Shown one piece after another: positions 56,138 to 64,000 of a stretch of DNA of 64,000 nt. Within the stretch, counting starts at the first letter, position 1, and the number at the start of each line of letters is the position of its first letter. The position numbers and the translations under genes were made by a program. The DNA lies in NCBI GenBank assembly GCA_948567375.1, contig OX419755.1, positions 25,622,517 through 25,686,516 on the forward strand, given 5' to 3'. This DNA is from Lunularia cruciata. Lineage: Eukaryota; Streptophyta; Marchantiopsida; Lunulariales; Lunulariaceae. The notes beneath the pieces were generated by a model, which saw only the letters and a list, made by a program, of their open reading frames with translations, searched no databases and was not told where the DNA came from.

Positions 56138-58780
56138 ATGAGGAAAATGGAGGATGCAAGAAGAGACATCACTTTAGAAACTTTGTTAGCATTAGAGAAC
56201 CCACAAAAGATCATTGTCATGGAGTCAAATAAGGATGGCTATAATGTTATTGATTGTTGTGATCAAGAGAATGGCATGCAAAACTCACATAAAGCATCAA
56301 AACTTGCTACTAAAAATTGCCAAGCATTTGTGGAGCATAGTAGAGTGAACCCAAGGAAGACCCAAAGAGAAATTTTTGCTTGGTTCCAAAGCAAGCTTTG
56401 ACATCAACATCAATATCAACATTTCCCAAGGTACCATTTACACAATCCTCTCCAAAGTAAAAAATTGTGTGACAAATGGGATGCTAACAACTAGGCAACA
56501 GAGACACTAATGTGAATACAAGGTAAAGCATTTGAAGTTGATGCATTTTCAACTTTATCAATATATAAAAGTTATGTTCAATCTTGCAAAAGCTCTTGCA
56601 CAATCAACTATTTGAAAGATTCTTGGGAAGGCAGACAATTAGAAAGTGCTTGTAAATGCAAAGATTGAGAATAAAAGATGTTGCATTGCTCCAATTCATC
56701 CGAAACTTGAGACAACTTTGGCAAATTGGGTGATTTGGTGTAATGTAAATGGTACATCTCTTACAAGCCATCTTATTCAAGAGAAAGCATGTAATATTAG
56801 GAAAAATCTTGATATTGGTGGAGCTTAGATGCTTCAATTAAGGTGATGGCTTCAAAAGTTCCATGCTTATCATCACCTTTGTTGCTTCCGGTTGCATGGT
56901 GAAAGTGGATCTATTGATAATGCAACAATCAAAGATGCATTCCAAACTTTGAGCAAAGCTATAGATAAATATCTTGGTACAATTTTTCAACATGGACAAA
57001 ACAAGGCTATTTTATAACATAGCACCCAACACAACAATCTCTCAATAGCATATGGAAGGGAAGAAAAAAGAAAAGATGCATATTACCCTTACATTTACTT
57101 CAAATGCAGATGGAAACCATAAATTTCCCCAAATTTTTCTTGGTAGAGCTGCAAAGCCAAGGTGCTCTTGGAAGAACTCCAGCCAAGACCTTAGTTTTTG
57201 TTATTGGAACAATAAAAAAAGTATGACTACTCTTCTTTTTAAGGTATGAAATCTGAATTTATGGCTAGGAGATGCACGTCATTGAATAATTGAATGCTTT
57301 AGCACTTACTTTGTGCAATGTTTGCCTTTCTTTCTAGAATATTCTTGAGCTTAATAATCATGAGCATAATATGCTAGATTGGGGAAGAGAACCTCCAAGA
57401 ATTATGTTGATTGTGCAATTAAAGAACTTCTTTGTAGCTAGTCCAAGATTTCTATCAAAAAATTCACCAAACACTAATGCATATGGGATTAACAAATGTA
57501 TAAAATTAACAAGTAACATCTAAGCATTGGAATTGCAATGAAGTCTTAAGTAGGTCTTTGCGATCAAATACTATCAATAGGATTTGAAACATGTGTTGTT
57601 GCTCATGTTATTGCTATTGACTACTATACTACTCTTGGTTTGAGTGAGTTCTACATATTGAGATCAAAATTCTTCACAATAATGATTTCCGTCTAGTTCT
57701 TTACTAACAAGCTAAGTTCATACATCTTGGCATGTGAATGGGGTTGAAGTGAGAAGGTTGAGTGAGTTCTACCAATCTTACGTGAGTCAATTTAATGATC
57801 AGATATCATGTTAGATTTGCTTACACATAGCTTGAAATTGAATGAACTATGATGATTTTATTGCCATTATAGGAGATGTCTACACAATACTCAAAATAGG
57901 TGATATATAATATGATATTTTATTATAGAGTTGGTGTAGCTCTCCCATTTGGATATAAAAACCTGATAAGGCATGTCCAATGCTATAGTTGTGTTTTGTT
58001 CAATGAAATGTTCAATATGTACAATATTGGAAATACTATACATATTGATCACGCTAAATAAATAGTCAATTTATTTTGCAAGAATGGATCAATAAGTTGG
58101 ATATCAAAATGCACAAGAATACAAAAAAAAAATGTGTTCTCAATTTCTGAATGCACCGTCTCATATTGCTTCAAACCTCAATTTGAAGCTTATTGAGATA
58201 TACTTCTTGCCACCAAATATGACCTCAAAGATTCAGCCAATGGATGTTGGCATCATTGCAACATCCAAGCACCATTATTGGACATTTCAACTTCAACATG
58301 CACTTGAGCAAGACAAGGCAAAAGAAGTAAATATTTAAAAATTTGATCAACTGCAGGCTATGGATTGGTCTATTGCAACATGGAACACAATAAGTAAAGA
58401 GACAATTCAAAATTATTGGCAATATTGCCAAATCCTTAGCAAACATTGGTTGGATGGCTTTCCAAGCATTCAATTGATGGTGGTGGATATGGATGATCAA
58501 AACCTCACACAATCGATAGATGAAGAAACTAGCATTCAAGTGAGTGCTCAATAACATATTGCCTTGCTTTGCATCCAAAATATTATGTCTATTGAAAATT
58601 TGATCAACCTGCTTGAGGAAAATATTACGTACAAAGAATTCTATGATGAGACACTTCTTGCAATGGAAAATAATCAGAATAGTGATGAGGAGGATACTAA
58701 TGCAGATGAAGAAGGGGAGCTTGATCTTACAAAAAAAATAACATATTTCTACTTTATGAACTGTCATACTAAAACATGAA
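56138..58780 (+). pseudogene. pogo/Tigger-type transposase (HTH, CENP-B-like, DDE_1), degenerate
   Basis: The first helix-turn-helix (about 56330-56460) reads VNPRKTQREIFAWFQSKL, then after a frameshift FDININISQGTIYTILSKVK. The CENP-B-like second HTH (56646-56960) reads KLETTLANWVIWCNVNG, HLIQEKA and FRLHGESGSID. The DDE_1 catalytic domain has the first Asp in FFNMDKTRLFYNIAPNTT (about 57000) and continues MEGKKKEKMHITLTFTSNADG and QIFLGRAAKPRC to 57240. It resumes at 58132 with NAPSHI (the second Asp is lost, LNAPSH), FLPPNMTSKIQPMDVGII (third Asp at 58243) and WNTISKETIQNYWQYCQIL. An acidic C-terminus follows to 58780. Such transposases cut and paste DNA elements at TA sites. It is dead: stops, frameshifts, a missing catalytic residue. 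Terminal inverted repeats were not found by eye. Confidence 0.85.
57244..58131 (+). other. Interruption within the transposase, partly a possible intron
   Basis: The DDE domain is interrupted between the GRAAKPRC block and NAPSHI. At 57243 AAG is followed by GTATGAAATC, and at about 57340 TTTCTTTCTAG precedes AATATTC, which resembles splice sites of a ~95-bp intron. The following ~790 bp is AT-rich with weak coding character and probably includes inserted sequence. Undecided. Confidence 0.3.
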
Positions 58781-61379
58781 GAAGACTCAACCACAAGCCA
58801 AGATTTCTTATGGCTGGCATTCCAATTTCAACAAAAGATAGTCCACCAACAAGCCTTGAAATATTATAATTTAGTAAACCAGACTAATATACAAGATTTT
58901 CTTAGAAAGTAAATTTCTTATATGTAATCATCACTATTTAGACATTTTATTGTCAAGTAGCATGTATTAGAGTGAGTTCTTTATCTCTATTAATAGATAT
59001 TCAAAAATCATGTTATTAGGTAGTATTTATTAGAGTAAATTCTTTATCTCTATTGAAATTTTTTAACAGATTTATTATTGATAAAAAATATTAGAGATTG
59101 TTGTATATTATCTATTCTAGGGAGTTGGTTCTCAATAAATCTATCAAACATTAGAGATAATCACATTATAGAATATCAAGTATTACAGTGATGATTGCAG
59201 TCTCATAAATTAAATGATTATCCTTTAATGTATTGTTATATTTTATTGAACAATTACATACATCAGCCATTTGAAAGACTCATATAGCATTGTTAAGGAT
59301 TATATGCAATTTTTTACCACCAAAAATGATTGTTAAATATAGTAAAAAATTTATTTTATTGTGAATCTATGCTACTTAGAATGATTAATTCCTTTTAAGT
59401 TTGGAAATTTTTTAATTAGTATAATATAATATATTTTCATATTTCATATTGCAAATTGAATCCATATAAAGAACCTTCCAAACCATCTATAGATCCTTCA
59501 AACTACATATTAAAAGATGATACTCTCATGATTAAGTATTTGTGATAATTTTAAGCTTTGATCTTGGACTAAGGTTTTGATTGTTAGATTAGTGAGAGAA
59601 TAAAAATTAATTTCCATTTCAATATTAGCTATATTTGGAACATCTTAAGATGCACTTGCAGCTTAATTTTGTATCTTCACAAGACTCGACAAATACTAAT
59701 GGATAAACTTGATATGGACTTCTAATTATTTTGACTTTTTATTATATAGAAAAACCATTAATTCATCATTAAAATTACAAGACATAATATTTAATCTCAA
59801 TTGAGGATGACTATATCTCCATTATTGCTTGCTAATTTTCTTAATCCATTTACTATCCAAATTCTAATCCAAGATATCTTGTCTCAAACAAATAAGTTGC
59901 ACGAGTCACCTTAATAAACATAATAAATTGAAAGAAAAGATATGTGAATACTAGATTTTACATTATAAGGAGGAATATAAAACCTTGCATCTTCATGATA
60001 CTCCTATTTTGTAGAAAATAATATGTACCTATATTTAGAATCAAATTTCTCTCAAATACTAATATCTTTGTTTTGTATATGAAGTATCTATTAATTATGG
60101 TGTTTTTAATATACTATTCTAGATTTGATATCATGATATGATATCAAATAAAAAACAAGTCACTTTGGTGGGTGATGACTTGAGTAAATCATTTGACTTA
60201 GAGCTCATTGTAATTTTGCATTAAATTTTTATTCTAGGGTTCAAATTTTTTTAAATAACTGACCTAAAGTTATTAAGGCAATTTTCAATTTAGTAAATTT
60301 AAAATATTACAACATCATAATCAAGAAGTTAATATTGGAGCAAACTATTAAGTTTAGCTAAGTAATATTATTACATGAGAATACACCTAGTATCAAGGAT
60401 TAAATTTTTAGCATTATCACTAAGACTACTCTAAGAAATAATATGTAGTTCTTGATATGTTATCCTTGAAAAAGTTCAAAGAACAGAAAAACCATATGAT
60501 TAAAAGAAAAGGACTTGTTTTTCTAACATAATGGTTGATAGACCATATTTTAACATAGTTTTTAGTAAGATGTATACCTCAAACTTCTCACATGTAGGAA
60601 GAAAAGGCAAAAAATGGACATACCAAGGATTTTGAGATATAATCATATTTATCTAATGAAGATTGAGTTCCACTTCATAATATGAATAGTAGAAACCACA
60701 AGAGACAAGGATTCATTCCAAGAAAGAAGCAAAGCAAGTAGGAAAGGATATAAACAAGAGAATGAAATGTGTAGACTTAGCTCCTTATAAATAGAGGTAA
60801 GGATAATAAGAAACCCTAATCTTTGGTTAAAAATCTAACTAACTATATTGACTATACTATCCTAACAACCTCCACAAGTATTTATTGTTCATATGCTTGA
60901 GCATGTGGATCTATAACCTACCTCCTTCAAGCTCAACTCAATATTTTATACTCCTAAAAAGTGTCTAAATGTATCAGACTTATCTATAGGCATTTCTTTT
61001 TCAAAGATATAATAACCTAGTCTCTTATACTAATATATTTAAGATTAACCTCACCTTTGAGGACCTTTTCCCTACCAAAGTGATAGTAATTAATCTTTCC
61101 TCCAAGGACCTTTTCCCAAAAAAAGTGATAATGCACCTCAAGAATAAAAGTTGACTTCATGCTACTTATATATAACAGCAAGATCAAAACACTCTATATC
61201 ACCACCAATATTTGAAAGTAAACTTTGTAGCTAAACTAATTCACAAACCATGTTCACAGTTTGATAGTATTTTGCTTCAATTGAAGATAAAGTAACCATA
61301 TGTTACTTCTTAAAAGCTTAGCTTATTGCCTTACTTCCATGTAATAATTTGGAATTAGCATATTAGTTAGTAAAATAAG
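58781..61379. other. AT-rich stretch, no gene seen
   Basis: About 2.6 kb of AT-rich DNA with no significant ORF, no recognisable LTR and no RNA gene. Paired blocks such as TAGAGTGAGTTCTTTATCTCTATT and the similar TAGAGTAAATTC (58970 and 59031) suggest a small local duplication. Confidence 0.45.
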
Positions 61380-62149
61380 CCAAATATATTTAGGAATTTT
61401 TAGAATATTCTAGAACATTTAGGAAGGTTTTTGGTAGAATGTTCTAAAAACACCAAGGAAATTTCTTTGGTGAGAAGCTTCTTAGTACATTCCAACGATT
61501 AGATAACTTGCACACAAAGCTAATGGCTAGCTTAGATTGTAGGCCAAGGATGTAGTTTCTAGAAAGAAATTTCTTTGTAAGCTTCTTGTGGAGCTTAACT
61601 TGATTAACTCCAAGAAGGAAACTTTGAGAAGGAAGCTTCCTTAGAAGCTCATCAAGAGCCATGTATTACTTCACTATAATTATCAAAGCCCAAGCTTATT
61701 TTAGGTATTTGGAATTTCCATCAATTGAGAGTGTCTAATCTTTCATTCTATTATATCTCTCTTCAATCTTTACATTCGTAAAAGAGTAGGAATAGGATGG
61801 ATGGAATATATGGACCACCAAATCAATCTCTCCCAAACCATTGGGATTTTTGTATTCATGTGTTGCCAAACATCACTTCCAACAATTCATCACTTCCCAC
61901 TTTGACCAAGACTTATGAATATGGTCACCTTGTCCAATGAACAATTGATCCTTCTAGTTATAACTTACAAACAGCAATGGATGTGTTGCATCCATGTATT
62001 AACGTAGAGAATTGCAAGTTTGTAATGTAATAGAGTAGTAGTTGTAGTGGCAATGCTCAAAGTTATCACTATTATGCAGCAATAGATTGAGCCTCTTACT
62101 AGATTGTTGGAAAGAGACTTTGTGATAGTCAACAACAATGGCAATAAGG

Positions 62150-63420
62150 GAGAGTAGCATTTTGAGAGAGAGAAGATCAACTGTGATTTCCAGAACCAAA
62201 GGTCTTTGAAGAAAATAATCTACCATGGGCAATAGAGAATTTTGTGTTTGATTGTGAAAATTACTTTGAAGCCATAAATCTTGTAGATAATTGGAGAAAA
62301 ATCCTCTTAGCTTCAAGTCAATTACATGGAGTGGCAACACTATGGTGTGAAGATTACTTTGAAGCCATAAATCTTGTAATTATTTGGAGATAAATCCTCT
62401 TAGCTTCAAGTCAATTAGATGGAGTGCCAAAACTATGGTGGCAATTTTGGGTAAAGCACACTCAACAATAGAAATTTGTTGCTCCAACTTTGACATGAGA
62501 AGATCTCAAGAGTGCAATCATTGGGTGATTCTAAGCCGTGAATGTTGCATGATCTACACAAGATTGATTGGTAGAATTGAGGCAGATTGGTTTAGTGAGA
62601 AGTTACATTTCTCAATTCCAAAAATTCATGATGTTGATTTTGGATAGACAAGAAGGTGAAGCTTTGGATTGCTTTGTGAGAGGCTTGAAATCCCATACCA
62701 AATTGGAAGAACCATGCATGAACCTAAAAATCTAGACAAAGCTATGCATATAGTTGAGTGATTTAACTCCTTAGTTACTACAAATTGGTCTTGACCTAGA
62801 CTTCCACAGAACCTACAAACACACCAAGTACAAGTGGGCAAGCCAACACCAATGGAGATTGATGCCATCCAACAAAGACCACTTGGTGTGGTAGACTAAG
62901 AGTGGTTACCAAAAAATGATTGTTGCTTCTATTATTGCCAAATTAGATATTGCATTGTTGAACATCCACTTTGGATCATGGAGCATAATAATCAAGGAAA
63001 CAAAGAGTACGAGGAAGAGATGTCAAGCCACTTGATTGGGAACTTGATAAGTTCCAATGAGATTTGAAGGCTTGAACTATGCAAGTTTGATGCAAGTATG
63101 ATATCCTATTATGGTTTAGAATTTTGATTGACTTTGAGAGATCTCAAAGTTGTATGTCAATGCAATTAGTGAAGGAATTATACATTCATATAAAGCTATT
63201 ACAAGTCAAAAAATTGATGAGAGTGGATGGTAGAAAGTGCTCTATATTCCAAACCTCACAACCTATTGAATTTAAGATTAAGAAGGAATATTTTGAGTAC
63301 ATGAAGTTCATAATCACCCCCTTACACTATGGTATTATTCTAGGTAGTTCTTTGCTTCAATGTCATAAGGTTCAATTTGATTGGTCCCAACAATAAATTC
63401 AAGTACAACACCAAGGTAAG
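62150..63420 (+). pseudogene. gag and protease of family G4, plus copy
   Basis: Gag contains IGRIEADWFSEKLHF (about 62570) and GRTMHEPKNLDKAMHIVE (about 62710), equivalent to EPRYLEEAMHF in the minus copy. A degenerate knuckle (CCFYYCQIRYCIVEH) lies near 62925. The protease (63124-63396) has lost its aspartate motif (ERSQSCMSMQLVKEL) but keeps DGRKCSIFQTS, PIEFKIKKEYF and YGIILGSSLLQCHKVQFDW, the typical C-terminal half of a gypsy retropepsin. Confidence 0.65.
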
Positions 63421-63699
63421 AATTATTGATTAGATTGTTTGGTACCTTTGAGTAATACACCTAAGAATAGTCAATCCCAACATGAAAAGTTTTTCAATAT
63501 AACAACTATAGAGAAATCTTTGGAGAAAGACATTAGGGTTTTTTTGGTGTGGAACAAACTTGTTGTGCAAGGAGACTTAGATAAAGATCAAAAGCCAATG
63601 GTTGATCATATAGTTTAGGATTTTGTGTATGTGGTTCTAGATGATCTTTCAAACAGATTACCCTTTGATCAAGGTATGTCTTTCAAGGTTGAGCTATTG

Positions 63700-64000
63700 C
63701 TAAGTAGTACTCTAGTGAGTAGAATCTATTGCCTTTCACCAAAGGAGCTAGAGGAGCTTCAAACAACACTAATTGAGTTGTTGGAGAAGGATTTCATATG
63801 ATGTAGTATTTCTCCTTGGCGGAGCACCAATACACTTTGTACCAAAGAAGGAATGAAAATTTTGATTTGCACTGACTATTGTGCTCCTAATAAACAAACC
63901 ATCAAGGATGCGCATCCCTTGTCTTGAACTGATGACTTGTTGGTTCAATTAAATGGAGCATGATACTTCTCAAAGTTGGGTCTTCAAAGAAGCTATTTTC
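63700..64000 (+). pseudogene. Reverse transcriptase start of family G4 (cut by window edge)
   Basis: LLEKDFI, SISPW, CTKEGMKILICTDY, KQTIKDAHPLS, TDDLLVQLNGA and YFSKLGLQ correspond to the first RT motifs (EKGFIRPSxSPWGAP through the LDL segment). Stops and a frameshift near 63800 break it. The catalytic box would lie beyond 64000. Confidence 0.7.

Larger units (their letters stand above)
61380..64000 (+). mobile_element. Family G4 gypsy element, plus copy, running off the window
   Basis: An LTR-like segment (61380-61760, with TTAGAATATTCTAGAA), a leader (61800-62000), gag (62150-62980), protease (63110-63400) and the start of RT (63700-64000). It is inverted relative to the copy at 52311-54270 and colinear with it block by block. 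A local duplication at 62260-62400 repeats GATTACTTTGAAGCCATAAATCTTGTA (62341) with ATTACTTTGAAGCCATAAATC (62261). The rest of pol lies beyond 64000. Confidence 0.7.

Noticed and set aside
54271-61379. tRNA, rRNA, small-RNA or CRISPR loci in the AT-rich region
   Set aside because: No cloverleaf, conserved rRNA block or regularly spaced repeat was visible on either strand.

Overview
ORGANISM AND OVERALL CHARACTER. The window is repeat-dense nuclear DNA of a land plant with a large genome. It consists almost entirely of Ty3/gypsy LTR retrotransposons nested inside one another, with one pogo/Tigger-type DNA transposon remnant and an AT-rich low-complexity background near the right end. I found no host housekeeping gene, tRNA, rRNA or CRISPR array. 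A gymnosperm or another repeat-bloated vascular plant would fit, but nothing here fixes the species. Family labels (GLR, MTG, G3, G4) are local to this report.

GLR FAMILY (giant-LTR gypsy). At least eight copies of one repeat begin TGTGGTRCCCA and end near TGTCACA. Several have perfect 5-bp target-site duplications (TSDs) but no shorter terminal repeats. Three contexts show that the whole 1.9-3.8 kb unit is itself the LTR: a primer-binding-site-like sequence and gag follow the unit at 6138 (+) and at 11458 (-), and a polypurine tract sits just before the unit at 34835 (+). The long LTRs carry, upstream of a TATA-like box (hence in U3), a degenerate but repeatedly recognisable reading frame of about 700-800 codons, with a globular N-terminal domain and a long coiled coil. 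Element GLR-A (3037-38592, +) is nearly complete: 5' LTR, gag, protease, RT, RNase H, integrase, polypurine tract, 3' LTR.

MTG FAMILY (methyltransferase gypsy). The minus-strand element at 12096-24443 encodes, in order, gag with a CCHC knuckle, a retropepsin with an LLDSGA active site, a DNA cytosine-5 methyltransferase domain (motifs I, IV, VI, VIII, IX and X in canonical order), RT (YIDD), RNase H, integrase and a C-terminal C4HC3 PHD finger. The methyltransferase is split between motifs I and IV by a solo GLR LTR (17231-20743) flanked by GTACT. A second MTG fragment lies at 1-88. This is the most interesting system in the window: a plant retrotransposon polyprotein combining a DNA-methylation writer with a chromatin-reader domain.

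LAYOUT. 1-88: MTG integrase fragment. 89-3036: minus GLR LTR inserted in the 5' LTR of GLR-A. 3037-38592: GLR-A, carrying in its interior (TSD AATGT) a minus solo LTR (8669-29448), which holds a truncated GLR element (about 10561-27644), which holds MTG (12096-24443), which holds a plus solo LTR (17231-20743), so five levels deep. A short-form solo LTR (32753-34649, TSD ATGGG) splits the integrase C-terminus of GLR-A. 38593-52310: old minus-strand gypsy family G3 with its own long upstream ORF, gag knuckles and integrase remnant, interrupted by a short-form solo LTR (42762-47471, TSD TCTAC) that itself holds a plus solo LTR (43386-46198, TSD TATTC). 52310-54270 (-) and 61380-64000 (+): two inverted copies of gypsy family G4; the right one runs off the window. 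54270-61380: AT-rich DNA with a degenerate pogo/Tigger transposase at 56138-58780.

HOW THE PARTS RELATE. All coding regions are broken by stops or frameshifts, so nothing in the window is an intact gene. Still, the frames are conserved between independent copies, which shows that the source elements made these proteins. Copies rich in CpG (17231-20743, 43386-46198, MTG) look younger than the CpG-poor copies that contain them, in agreement with the nesting order.
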